From contig JARKIF010000194.1 of NCBI GenBank assembly GCA_029378245.1, forward strand, positions 1 through 56,556: a DNA stretch of 56,556 nucleotides, in the 5' to 3' direction. The notes under the pieces were generated by a model, which worked only from the letters and a program-made list of their open reading frames with translations, had not been told where the DNA came from and ran no database searches. Of this stretch, positions 10,675 through 21,555 are shown one piece after another; position 1 is the stretch's first letter; every line of letters starts with the position of its first letter. This DNA comes from Roridomyces roridus (lineage: Eukaryota > Basidiomycota > Agaricomycetes > Agaricales > Mycenaceae). Both the position numbers and the translations under genes were made by a program.

Positions 10675-13205
10675 TCATGTAGTGTGTATTTCTTCAATCC
10701 AATCGCCCGTCGTTGGATCCTGCTCATCCGGCCGGAATCGAAGTCTCGAGAGAAGAACCGTGTTCCACTCGACTCCGACGTCGGAGACCTTGAAATTTAT
10801 GGTCTCCGAGTCGACGTGTGTTGGAAGTTTGGCGAAATACCCCCATGGTTGCCCGGGTTTTCGGACAGGGGATACGTGAAATCGAGTGGCCAGAAGCTAT
10901 AGACAGATTTAACCAATGTTCTGCAAAGGGCAAGAGTGCACCGACCTCCTCCGCGCCACCGTGATTTACCAGCATCGCATGATCTCGCGCATTCAACGTT
11001 CCAGATACTATGCACCATTTTCGTCAGATGCATCCGAACAAAGCACGTCAGACACACACCAAAAAACAACTCCTCCCTCAAAAAATCGGGAAAATACACA
11101 TCGACAATCGCATCCACATGAGTCCTAAACCACTTTTTCGGCGGATCGAGATGGTGAAAGTACTCGTGGTGCACCTTTTCCGCAATGAGATGCGCCGTCT
11201 CCCCAAAGGCGCTGATCTCGTACGTGCGCTTGCTGCCTTCCGAGGAGGAGGAAGGCGTCAGCTTGTCAATGAGCCTCATCCCAAGTCCGGACGACTCTTT
11301 TCGCTGCTTCTGCCTGTCCTTGACGATCGTGCAACCGTCCAGAGATGGAATGGAATCGGATGTAATACGGCCGTTCGAGGTACCTGACGGGTCTTTGCAA
11401 TTGAACAATGTGCGGAAGGCGCCGGACGGTCTTTCGAGGTATCCTACTGCACCGACTTGGACGGGGGTTGGTGTCCAAAGGGGAAGATTGGCTGGTCAAA
11501 ATGAATTGAACAACATGATTTTGAGATGTTGAAAGTCAACTTACCGCCGAGGTGATGGTAGGCGTGTGAGAGCGACATCCGGTATCGCAGCTCAGTTTTG
11601 GCAGCAAGCTCATCACATGGCGGTTCCAAGGCGGGATTGTGGGTGTTGGGCGAGACCGCCACACTTGTGGGCGGTGTTTCCGACGTGTCGCTGAATTGCA
11701 TCAACGAAAGGTCAGTATCAGCTACCCAGTCTATTAGAAATGTCTTTTGCTTGTAAAAAAATAAACCCACACGGCGTCTGTACGCGGATCGTACGACTTC
11801 GACCTCGCCGCATCAGCGGCGCATCAGGAAGCACAGAAGGGGCATCCGGCATGATCGTGTTCTGTCTCGTTCTCTTGAGCGCCTCAACATTGAGCTCCAA
11901 AAACTGCCTATGCAACAACGGGACCTGTTTGGCAGGTACACCGTCCATAGGCCACGTTAGCCCGCGAACAGGCGGCGTGCTGGGTGAAGGCGAGGCCGAT
12001 TCGCCCGTCAGTCGCTTCTCCTGACGTTGTTGGTCGCGTTCAAGCTCGCGGAGAACGAGCATGAGCGCCGCAGACACGTCTTTCTTGGTAATTTGGAGCA
12101 GGCGTGTCACGGCAAGGTGGCTCGTAGCTGTCAGTGCTGTGTGCAGAACGCGACTGAGGTCTTCCAAGTCGCGGGCACGGTCGACTGCGTTTTCTTGGTC
12201 TTGAACGCGATGCAACGTTTCACCTAAACTCGGGGGTGACCCCATGACGTCTTCGTGAGCATCTATGCCTAGCTCGCTGAGGGGTTCAAGAGTTTGTTGT
12301 GGGATTGGGTGCGGTTCGGCGGGGGCACCGAGAAGCAAAGATCCAGGTTGCTCCGATGTTCTTGGCAGGACACCTCGCAAAATTGAGCCTTGCATTGCGA
12401 CCTGAGTGGATGAGCATAGACAAGACTGGCAGAAGAAATAACGCGCACACTCAGGCCAAACATTTGAATGCAGTCTCCAACTTCGGTGTTGTGCGCCTTG
12501 ATTTCACGGCGTATTTCGTCCTTTTTGGCGTATTGTGCCAGGAAAGATAGAGAAGCCTGGGCTTTCAGGGAGCGTTCAATGTCCAGAAAACATCTGAAAA
12601 GGGATCTCGTCAAATTTCATGTCAGATGAAATAATACTACAGACCGTTCAAGTTCCTGTAGCGCGGGCCGTAACTCATGGGCGACCTCGGGACCATACTT
12701 GGAGACGGTTTTGTGTATAGAGAGAAGGAGATTGGCGCAACGTTCTGTCAGTCGAAGGCTCGCCCAGCGATTGGTCTGAACTTCGCCGACAGATTTATGT
12801 ATGCTGTCCACAATTTTGACTGCGGAGGCAAGACCCGGGACAGGAACGACAGACAGGGCCTCCGCCGCCACAGGGAGTGCTTGCTCGCCGGCAATTTGCA
12901 GCAAGGAGCTGATCGTTTCGCTAATTTTCTTGTGACGTCGGCTCAACCCACGCGCGCCGAGATGGCCAATTACTCACCTCTCTCGCCGACTCCCATTGAT
13001 CCGTCTCTTCGACTCTTGCACCGTTGGTGCGGTTGCGCGAACTGCTGCGATTGCGGTGGAAAATGGAAGGGAACCAAGAGCCGTGAGATGAAGGGCTCCC
13101 CGAGGGAGAACTCCCCGCGGAATAGGGTGGGCCGCGAGCGGGTGAGAGGCCCGGGGACCCTGCCACGGATGAGCTTGCAATTGCCGATGCCGACGTCGAG
13201 GACAT
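10675..13205 (-). CDS. MLKL-like helical-domain protein with conserved fungal C-terminal domain (715 aa)
   Basis: The model has eight exons: 13205-12978, 12928-12645, 12593-12449, 12401-11773, 11690-11545, 11491-11060, 11007-10946 and 10896-10675. They sum to 716 codons without interruption. After a Ser/Pro-rich leader (residues 1-76), a helical domain at about 77-215 has the pattern of the fungal MLKL N-terminal-like/Cbl-N-like four-helix bundle (ALSVVPVPGL..., RLTERCANLLLSI..., YAKKDEIRREI...H..E). A disordered Ser/Pro linker follows. The C-terminal domain shows the basidiomycete pattern KKWF...VD...EELFFVSGTLNARDHAMLV...PWGYF. The bundle is the membrane-acting part of MLKL in animals; a cell-death or scaffold role here is inference. 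No kinase or NTPase domain is visible. Confidence 0.85.
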
Positions 13206-13643
13206 GGCGGATTGGAGGATACGTGGTGGCGTCAATTCTAGCGCCGAAAGCTGGCTTTCACACGACGTCGGGCTGTAACAGCTTCCCAGATCAAGGAGCC
13301 TCAGCCAATGCACATGGACGATGCCAGCCATGGCATTGCCTGGCATTGCCAGAGTGGAGATTTGATGCGGTGCACATAGGTGCCTGGAACGAGATGAACA
13401 GAGTGTTCGGAAGATGCAAAGAAACTCTCAAGTACCGACCGCCGTCGGCCAAAGATGCAGAGCGACAGCCAGAATGGATGTAGGATCTACGGTCATCGTG
13501 ATGGAGAAGTTGGGAACCACAAGCCGAAGCTGCCGGAAGGCCGGGTATCAATTATTCGAACCGCATATGGTTACCGCGCGGCAACAATCAGGTGAAATGT
13601 TCGGATTCATCGGTGACAGTTGTTCTCGCCTTCCTTCGTCATC

Positions 13644-15036
13644 ATGAAGACCACGGTGCACTCCCTCCCGCCCTCCCAGGCCTGCCCCTTCCATGTCGAT
13701 GCCGTCCAGTACCTCCCCGAACAACCGTACAAGAAGGGATTCACTCTCGTCTTCTTCCATGCCATGAACACTCACAAGGAGCAATTCGAGACGGCCATCG
13801 GCTACCTTCTCCAGCAGCCTCACCGCATCCGCGACGTCTGGTGCATCGGTGCGTCGCGGTCGATTATCCCGTCTTATCGCGCCTTACAATTCAACTTTAG
13901 AGAACCCGAACCATGGATCAAGTGCAGTCAAGAACCGCGCGCTGCTTGACACGCCAGAATATCGAGACAAATGCACGTTGTTGATTGAGGGATTCTGTCC
14001 TTTTCTTGTTCTCATCCAATGGCAGGGACCTCCATGGAATACTCCCGTGCTGCCCACACTTTCCTGACATCCACTTCGCACGGCATCGACTTTGGCTCGC
14101 GAAACCTCGTCGGCCTCGCGCATTCCGCTGGCTCCGCCTCCTTGTGAGTGCTCCCGACGCATCCCCGTGAAATCCGACAGCCGAACGGATTCATAGATTT
14201 CTACTCCAACAAATCCAACCCCCTATTCCCTTCCACGCCCTCATTTTGATGGACGCTGCTATCCTGCCTATCGGCACCCCCGGTACCAGAGTCCTCACAA
14301 GACTTTTTGGTACTTGGGCCAAGACAAAGCCGAATACATGGTCAGATCGGGCTGCTGCGCATGCGGAATTATCAAAGACGGCGTTCAGAAGGTGGCACCC
14401 TTCGGCTGTTGACCTGTTTGTGGTGTGTGTTGCGTTTCCGACTTCCAAATACGTTCTGATAGCTGCACCCGGTAGAAACACGCGATTGGCCCTGTGGACG
14501 AAAGGGTTCCGGAGGGCGCGGTGACGCTGAGATGTTCGACTCGGCAGGAAGTGGTGCGTCGTGCTGCATCTCCGTTTCCCGCCGTTGAATTCGCTTAAAA
14601 GGCATTCTTTCTCGGACCAACGGCGGACCTCGTTGATACTCCCACTGAGATATTTCTCCACCTCACTAAAGAAGACAAGTTGCCCATCCACAGCTTGGTT
14701 TGCCTCAACGACGAATATGGGCGAGTTTCACATCTTCCGGGTTTTGATGGATTCTTTTAACAAACGCGGCGTATAGAACCAAGGGCACTGAGATGAAGGG
14801 ATTTCAAATTGACCATGTGAAGCGGATGACGCAGGGGAGTGTGCAGATCGTCGAAGGGGGACACATGGTGCGTTGTTGCTTTCCATATTGTCGCCATCTC
14901 AAGAAGTTGACTGCCGAATCAGTTCCCACAAACTGAGCCGGCCGGCTGTGCGCGCGCAATCGCACAAGCTCTCGAACGTGTGTGGACGCAGCTTCAGACG
15001 CGGGGTGTCGAGGTGAACTCTGTCAGTCGTTTGTAG
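13644..15036 (+). CDS. Alpha/beta hydrolase (lipase/esterase-like), 340 aa
   Basis: Eight exons (13644-13848, 13901-13972, 14026-14143, 14197-14422, 14476-14553, 14602-14720, 14777-14867, 14923-15036) give 341 codons including the stop. The protein has the alpha/beta-hydrolase layout: FTLVFFHAMNTHKEQF near the N-terminus (oxyanion region), the nucleophile elbow LAHSAGSA, an acidic region, and the catalytic histidine in EGGHMFPQTEP. It resembles fungal peroxisomal/mpaH-like hydrolases; the substrate is unknown. Two introns need GC donors (GCACGT at 13973 and GCGAGT at 14721), because no GT site restores the conserved frame there. It is transcribed in the same direction as the ALDH genes, and its start is 438 bases from that of the divergent MLKL-like gene. 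Confidence 0.88.
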
Positions 15037-15131
15037 ACGTGGTGCGTTTTTATTGAGAGGCACGGTTGAATCTGGTTAGACCGCTGCCGGAAACCCTAGG
15101 ACACCCTTCCCTGGTTGAGCCACGTTATTTA

Positions 15132-15682
15132 TTATGCTTTTTTGTTTTTTCTTGGTCCACCTGTAACCTCGGCCTGAGCGGTTTCGGTGGATTCGGGCAA
15201 GTCGCAAGTCGCAAGTCGCAACTCACTGGGCGGGCACCCGAATTCTTTGACCCATTCGTTCAACATTCGCGATCGCTTCAAGAGTATAGCAGTTCCGACA
15301 CCTGTCGCTGTCCATCCTAAATTCGCCGTCAACATTGAAGGGAGTGGTTCGATCGGCACGTGGATATAATCCGGCATTTGGTACAGAGTCTTTTTCTCAC
15401 CATCCTCTGGGCGTTGACAGGATCGATGTTGAATTTTCCACGGTTGATGAGGGTGCGCACGGAAGCAACACGAAGAGATTGCCGGTACAAAAGATCAAGA
15501 AACTGCATGGTCTTGCGCTCCTGTATCATAGAACGACTGAAAGAATCGACCCTACTCAGTGAAGGTTACAGCCGGCTATTGGAACTGCAGATCGGACTAA
15601 GTATGGCAGCTGTAACTCCAACTCTACGAGCACCATTCATGTGCCCATTGGCTGGCAAACTTGGACTAGATCCGGGTTGCAT
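15132..15682 (-). CDS. Hypothetical small protein, tentative model
   Basis: A protein-like minus-strand frame starts at an ATG at 15682 and ends at 15132. It includes MQFLDLLYRQSL and, after a likely 65-nt intron (GTGTTG...CCCAG), KKTLYQMPDYIHVPIEPLPS, a moderately hydrophobic LTANLGWTATGVGTAILL and NEWVKEFGCPPSELR. An in-frame TAA at 15566-15568 has to be removed by a very short (34 nt) intron, or else it is a real premature stop. I do not recognise the family. It could equally be a decayed gene. It lies between the hydrolase gene and the promoter of the second ALDH. Confidence 0.35.
15197..15221 (+). repeat. Short tandem repeat, 7-bp unit
   Basis: The unit GCAAGTC is repeated three and a half times head to tail. 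It falls in the C-terminal part of the tentative small gene at 15132-15682, where it would encode a repetitive Leu/Ala/Thr/Cys/Asp stretch. Confidence 0.8.
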
Positions 15683-16051
15683 TTCCAATGTATTTTAATG
15701 AAAGACGGAGTTGAACGGATATTGAACTTCCGCCCCCAAGTTCCGCAGAATGTGAAATATGCGGCCCGTCCCGCATCCGCCTAATCTGGCTTGTCACTGC
15801 GGGATAGGGACTGATCGATTGGCTCGATTGTTCCGGGAATTGCGGGGAAGGCTGGGGAAGGGCCAAAATTTAGGTTAGCACGCACAGTTATTCTACAGTC
15901 ATGTACATACGAGATGGCGGCGGGCGGGCTGGCATGAGACGATTCTCACGTTTAAATGGACGAACCGGACAAGGGAAGACAGCGATATCAGTGTTTGCTG
16001 ACTTTGTAATAAACGGCGGTCAGCTGCTTCTCTTCTTGACGTATTGCGGCT

Positions 16052-16060
16052 CTATATAAA
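16052..16060 (+). promoter_or_regulatory. TATA box of ALDH gene 2
   Basis: CTATATAAA lies about 44-52 bases before the ATG at 16104, followed by a pyrimidine-rich leader. The arrangement matches that of the first ALDH gene, which supports both start choices. Confidence 0.65.
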
Positions 16061-16103
16061 GCCTTTAGCTCGCTCACCCCATTTCTTCATCCTCCCATCC
16101 CAA

Positions 16104-18170
16104 ATGACCTCCTTCTCCTACGATTTCTCTGGTACCTACACCGGCAAGACCAGCTTCAAAACTGGTGTCTTCATCGGTGGTGAGTTCCGTCACGGCGCGA
16201 GCAAGTCCACCATCGAGTACGTGCTTCAATCGCCGCCCACAATCGTGCTAATCGTCGCCCACAGTGTCGTCAACCCTGCCACCGGCAAACTTGTCACCCA
16301 GATCTCCGAGGCTACGGCCGCAGATGTCGATGATGCCGTCAAGGTCGCCCAAAAGGCCTTCGATGAGACTTGGGGTCTCAACGTCGGTGGTGCCCAGCGT
16401 GCTGCTCTGCTCAACAGACTCGCCATCCTCATGGACGAGCATGCCGATGAGCTGGCCGCCATTGAGGCTTTGGATAACGGTGTGCTTTCTCTACTTGCTT
16501 CCTCCACGCTCTAACGATTCGTAGGCAAGACGTTCGGATGGGCAAAGGGTGTCGATATCTCCTTCAGTATCGCGACTATCAAGCACGTCAGTATCTCCTC
16601 TACACAGACCGTCTCTGACTTGGGCCCCGCAGATACTTTGCCGGCTGGGCGGACAAGATCCAGGGGCAGACCATCGAAACCGACGAGAAGAAGCTCATCT
16701 ACACCCGCCATGAGCCCATCGGTGTCGTTGGCCAGATTATTCCTTGTACGCGTTCTCTGCTTCCAAAAGTTGCCACCCTCACCGCGCGTCTGTAGGGAAC
16801 TTCCCTCTCCTCATGTTCGCGTGGAAGATTGGTCCCGCGCTTGCCACCGGTAACGCTATCGTCATCAAGGTGCGTTCCTATACTTGACTGCCCCGCGTCT
16901 TCCCCACCTCGCTCCATAATCAATTTCTCACCCCTCACCCCACACTTTGCTTCTTCCGTCGATCTCCGCGGAATCTTTTCTCTCGCTCCCTGATCTGACT
17001 GTGCGACGCTGAACTAACTCGATGCTGGCAGCCCTCCGAATTCACGCCTATGACGGCGTTGCGCATGTGCGAGCTCATCAACGAGGCTGGCTTCCCCAAG
17101 GGTGTCGTCAACGTTTTGGTCGGGTGCGTCTGCCCTTCCTCCACCCTGCTGCCCACTAACCCACCCTCCTCAGCTACGGCCACACCGTCGGCCAAACCAT
17201 TTCCGAGCACATGGACATCCAGAAGGTCGCCTTTACTGGGTCGACGCTCGTGGGTCGCAAGGTCATGGCTGCTGCTGCTGCGACCAACTTGAAGAACGTG
17301 ACGCTCGAGTTGGGCGGGAAGAGCCCGAATATTATCTTTGATGACGCGGATCTGGAGCAGGCCGTTAACTGGGCTGCGCACGGCATTTTGTGGGTCCTTT
17401 CTTCCCAATGCGTCCAATATCTACTTACCTCACACCCGCAGCTGGAACCACGGCCAAGCGTGCTGCGCTGGCTCGCGTATCTTCGTGCAGGCGGGCATCT
17501 ACGACGAGTTCCTCGAGCGCTTTACGGCAAAGGCGAAGAGCATTCAAGTTGGGGACCCCTTCGCGCCCGGTATCGACCAGGGCCCGCAGGTTTCTCAGAT
17601 CCAGTACGACGTGCGTCTCACCTCCCTTCCTGCCGTAGTCGACGACCGCTAATCACCTTCCTCACAGCGTATCATGTCGTACATTGACTCCGGCAAGCAA
17701 GAGGGTGCGACGGTGCACACTGGTGGCGAGCGGCACGGGACGGAGGGCTTCTTCATCAAGCCCACCATCTTTACTGACGTCACGCCGGAGATGAAGATTG
17801 TCAAGGAGGAGATCTTTGGGCCCGTTGGTGTCGTGATAAAATTCACGGACGAGGCTGGTACGTCTGAATCCTCCCCCGTCTTCCGCACAGACACTGACGC
17901 CCACTTTCCCCAGATGTCATCCGCCAAGCCAACGACACGGTGTACGGTCTCGCCGCCGCCGTCTTCTCGCAAAACATCAACCGCGCGCTCGAGACCGCAC
18001 ACAAGCTGCAAGCCGGCACTGCATGGGTCAACTGCGTCAACCAATTGCACGCCAACGTGCCGTTTGGTGGGTACAAGCAGAGTGGAATTGGGCGTGAGCT
18101 CGGCGAGTATGCGTTGCACAACTACACGAATGTCAAGGCGGTGCATGTCAACTTGGGCCACAAGATGTGA
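16104..18170 (+). CDS. Aldehyde dehydrogenase (NAD(P)+), 10 exons
   Basis: Exons 16104-16216, 16265-16479, 16525-16582, 16633-16745, 16796-16869, 17032-17123, 17174-17389, 17442-17610, 17668-17857 and 17914-18170 sum to 499 codons (498 residues). Motifs are [23 protein letters not shown], catalytic Glu267 in ELGGKSP, catalytic Cys301 in GQACCAGSR, and [13 protein letters not shown]. The third intron uses a GC donor (16583, GCACGT); only this choice gives the conserved [11 protein letters not shown]. Large blocks ([33 protein letters not shown]) match the ALDH at 8363, so they are close paralogues, but this copy lacks six of its introns. No targeting peptide is seen, so it is likely cytosolic. 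Confidence 0.95.
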
Positions 18171-18642
18171 GGGATTGGGCAGTGTTAACGAGCGAATGAT
18201 ATGTATGTACGTATACCTTCAAGTACTTGTATTGTATGGACGCAAAATCGAGTTTTTCGTCATGTCTCAGAGGGCATAAGGAATCGTTGAGGGTCGTGGA
18301 ACGTGGTGCGTCGAGGTGTGCTCGAGGTTTCGTCCTGTCTGAGGAGGACGGGGGAAGGGATCAAAATGGCCGGATTTGGAAGGTGCTTGGCTATTTTGTC
18401 TCTCTCCTCTTCTTTTTTTTTTTCGATTCCGCAATCTTGGTCATGAAAAAGCTCTCTCTTGGCAAGGACCGCCTCAAAAGTTGAACAATGGCCCAAAGAC
18501 CAAACACTGCCGCCGCTAGTCGACTCACGAAATACGCAGCATGACATGACATCCAGGGGCTCTCTGCGCAGACTGCGCGCCTGCGGCGCAATCATCCGAG
18601 GTGGATAAAAACTGGCACTCGCCCATGTACTCGCCACTGGAT
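18171..18642. other. Intergenic region
   Basis: The stretch holds the ALDH 3' UTR, a T12 tract near 18412-18423, and the short promoter of the next gene (an AT-rich GGATAAAA is seen at 18603). I see no gene. Confidence 0.4.
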
Positions 18643-19570
18643 ATGACTACCCCGAGACTCCCGCCCGAGCTGGAGCGATGCATCTTTGAGGAAGCTGCCT
18701 TGACTCACAGAGCCAGCATTTCGTCGTTACTGAGGGTAGCACATCGCGTGCATGTGTGGTACGTGCCTCGCCGGATATCTAGTCCCATAGTTGAATTGGA
18801 TTTAGGATTGAGCCCGTGCTCTACAATATCCTCACGGTGGACTACGCCAGAGTGAAACGCTCGCCCGCAGATTTACGTGACGCCTCTTTCCTCGCATCCA
18901 ACGTCCACCACCTCAATCTCAGCGGTCCCATCCCGCCCGCCCAACTTCAGAGCCTCCTCGGCACATGCACAGGGATCACGTCTCTCGCAATGTGGCTCTC
19001 CTTCCCACTAACGCCAAGCCCCGACCTCCTTCCCCTGCTCGAACTCCTCCCCTCCCTCCGGCGCCTCGCAGTCGACATCACGCATCTCTTCGGCGGCCCC
19101 CTCCGCGTGCAGCTCGCACATCCAGCCTTCCGCTCACTCACACATCTCGACATACTCGCAGCGCCGTTCGACGAGTGGAGGCTGTACGCTGCAGCAGGTC
19201 TACCCCGCATGCCCGCGCTCACGCATTTGGCGTTCAGAGAACGATTCCATCCGCGTGTCCTGCGTGGTGCGTTGGCGTATTGTCCGGCCTTGAGGGCGTT
19301 GGGTGTCGTTTGGGGTCACGGGGCACGCGGGCGGCGACGGGCGGCTGATGTGCGGGAGGGCGAGGTGGTAGATGTTAGGCTGTTTGTGCTCGTGTGTGAG
19401 GATTGGGTGGAGGATTGGGCGAGGGGTGCTGGGATGGATGTTTGGGCGCGCGGGGAGGCGTTTATTGCGAGGAAGAGGGCGGGTGAGATACCTGGTGGGT
19501 TTTCACTGCTATTTTCGTCCGACTGTGGGCTGACGAGGAGTTTCTAGAGTCGCGTTTGTGGGCGAGATAA
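18643..19570 (+). CDS. F-box/LRR-like protein
   Basis: Three exons (18643-18758, 18806-19494, 19548-19570) give 276 codons including the stop; without the last intron the frame ends at 19547. An in-frame ATG at 18625 is also possible. The N-terminus TPRLPPELERCIFEEAAL...LLRVAHRVHVWIEPVLYNIL is the F-box-like opening widespread in mushrooms. Leucine-rich segments follow (HHLNLSG, LLPSLRRLAVD, FRSLTHLDIL, PALTHLAF, CPALRALGVVW). Such proteins usually recruit substrates to SCF ubiquitin ligases; that role here is inferred from the family only. Confidence 0.75.
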
Positions 19571-19637
19571 TTGCTACTGTAGAACCCCTATCAATGAATC
19601 ATTTTTTCGGGACCGAAACTTTTGACTGCTCATCTCC

Positions 19638-21047
19638 ATGTCAAGTTCGCAACTCATCCTCCCAAGCTCTCCTCTGAGCCTCTGCCACGATAGATTCGGC
19701 CTTACCGACACAGATACAGACGATCCAATCCCATTCTGGCTGATACTCTGCAAAATCCTGACTCCGACACCAGAGTCCACTTCGCAGCTCCTCGACGCGC
19801 TGGATACCATCTCTGTCACACTCCGAGGGAATTCGCAGCCCCATGCATTCCTGAGGCGCTTCCTGGATACCGATTGGGACACAGAATCATTCTTCCAGCG
19901 CACCTGGCCCGCGTGCAGTACAATCGCGCTGGACATGCCTCTACTCTTCCCTTCAGGATACTTGGAGCCTCTGACCGCAGAGCGGCCCACCCAGACGTAT
20001 TCCGCCCGGCAAATAGCATGTCTCGTTATCCACCAATTTCTCTGCACGCTACCAAAGCTTCCATGGACATCAGACGCAGAGGAGAATTCGCAGGATCTGC
20101 ACATATGGTACGACGACGAGCAGCCGCATCCCGTGGCGGTGCGTGTGTATCTGACTGCCCTGTTCACGTTCTTCGAACGCGTTGCCTCGGGCGAGCTTTC
20201 CGAGGACGACGACGGCATCACGTTCACGTTACACTGCGCTCCCGATTTGCCCATCTCCAGCGACCCACTCCACCCGCTCCGCATAATGGAACTGGACAAA
20301 CCAGCAGTCAACAGCTCACTCATCGGCTTCCCTTCGGGCGCCTGCGTCATCTCCGCAAATCGACACATTGGGTTCGGACGTACGGCTTCGCAGGAGGAGA
20401 TGCACGTGGGGTCTACACCACAGAGCCTCCCCGCGAAACTCATCACACCGCCGTTACGGGACGGTCAAGTGCTCGTCGTGCGCGGGTGTGCCCTGGTCGT
20501 GGAGATGCCGGGCTATGGCCGGGATGCGGGGTTGACTTGCATTGTACCAGAGTCCCAGTGGAGGCAGAGGACGATGCTGTTCATGGACGCGCTCGAGTTG
20601 GATGGGTACGACACGACGGTGGTGACGCCAGACTTGCTCCCTGGGAACGTAGATCGAGAGTTGACCAAGGCGTATACGGCGTTCTCTTCCGGACGACCGC
20701 CATACGTGAACGTCGTGACGGGGCATTGGGGTTGCCGTGCCTTTGGCGGGAATCGAGAGATCAAGAGCTTGATTCAATGGTGTGCGGCGAGTATGGCTGG
20801 GGTTGTGTTGGATTTTGTTTGTGAGCTGAGGGTGAGTGGGTGGTCTTGAAACTTTGAGGTTGATAATTTATCTCCTACCTAGGGCGATCCGTTTGCTGAC
20901 AAGTTCCGTCGATTCAGCCTGGACGCGCAAAGTCGGCGGTGGAGCGTGTCTGACATTCTGTCTGTCCTCAGGAGCATGGACCCCGTGGATGCTGTAGGGA
21001 GGTCTGCGTTTGAATTTGTGAGGGAGGTTTTGGATAAGGATAGCTGA
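19638..21047 (+). CDS. Poly(ADP-ribose) glycohydrolase (PARG) family
   Basis: Two exons (19638-20831, 20883-21047) encode 452 residues. The PARG catalytic fold is recognisable. An ANRHIGFG segment is followed by the catalytic QEE at residues 252-254, and VVTGHWGCRAFGGNREIKSLIQW near the C-terminus matches the conserved GxWGCGAFGGD..LK..IQ block. The enzyme would cleave poly(ADP-ribose), reversing ADP-ribosylation after DNA damage. Compared with the usual PARG signature (GGG then about seven residues then QEE), this protein has GFG and only four intervening residues, so the loop around ADP-ribose is altered. The catalytic glutamate pair is kept. It runs in the same direction as the F-box-like gene, 67 bases downstream. 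Confidence 0.85.
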
Positions 21048-21555
21048 ACTTTGTGTGTTTCTTCGAGGCATACCACTGCGAATATATGCTCTTTGCATCT
21101 TGTCAATCCTCCTACATCCGCAGGAACGAAGTTCGAATCTTCTTCGAGGCATCTGCCTTGTATTCAACCCATTTTTTATATAAAACATTGGGACATCGAT
21201 CTATACGACGCCGACCATTCAATTGCAAGGCTTCCCAACACCGAGTCATATTGACCTGCATGGCTGCAGAAAAGGAAAGAAAGAAAGAAAAAAGATGTGC
21301 GCTGCGGCTTCTACTTATCGTTCAAGGACCACGGCGGTATCGAACCGCCGTCTTTGACAAGGCCATGTGGGAGCACATGAGAGCTCGTGTTGATGTATCC
21401 TCCCAGCAGATAATTACTCAACTTGAACTGTGAAGTGGGGGAAATCGTCCAGAGTTGGTCCCAGCTGTGAGTCATTCTCAGTTCCAATTGAATATATCGT
21501 ACATACACTTTGCTCGGTATCCAACATCGAGCGAAATCGTTCCAATAGACGTCGT

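Noticed and set aside
10990..11060. Apparent frameshift in the MLKL-like 715-aa gene at IWNV/LNARDH.
   Set aside because: A normal intron (GTGTGT...CATAG, 11059-11008) joins EELFF to VSGTLNARDH in frame.
13850..14030. Hydrolase gene first looked broken after EYRDK.
   Set aside because: A GC-AG intron gives an uninterrupted 340-residue protein, so it is not a pseudogene.
16580..16640. Apparent frame error in ALDH 2 exon 3.
   Set aside because: A GC donor at 16583 restores the conserved sequence; total length is a multiple of three.
20513..20777. Long antisense frames inside the PARG gene.
   Set aside because: They mirror the codon pattern of the sense gene and have no recognisable motif or splice logic.
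21325..21463. A minus-strand GGCGGTTCGATACCGCC T-arm with GGACCA/TGGTCC ends looked like a tRNA gene.
   Set aside because: No D-arm, A box or anticodon arm fits between the ends; the T-arm is probably chance.
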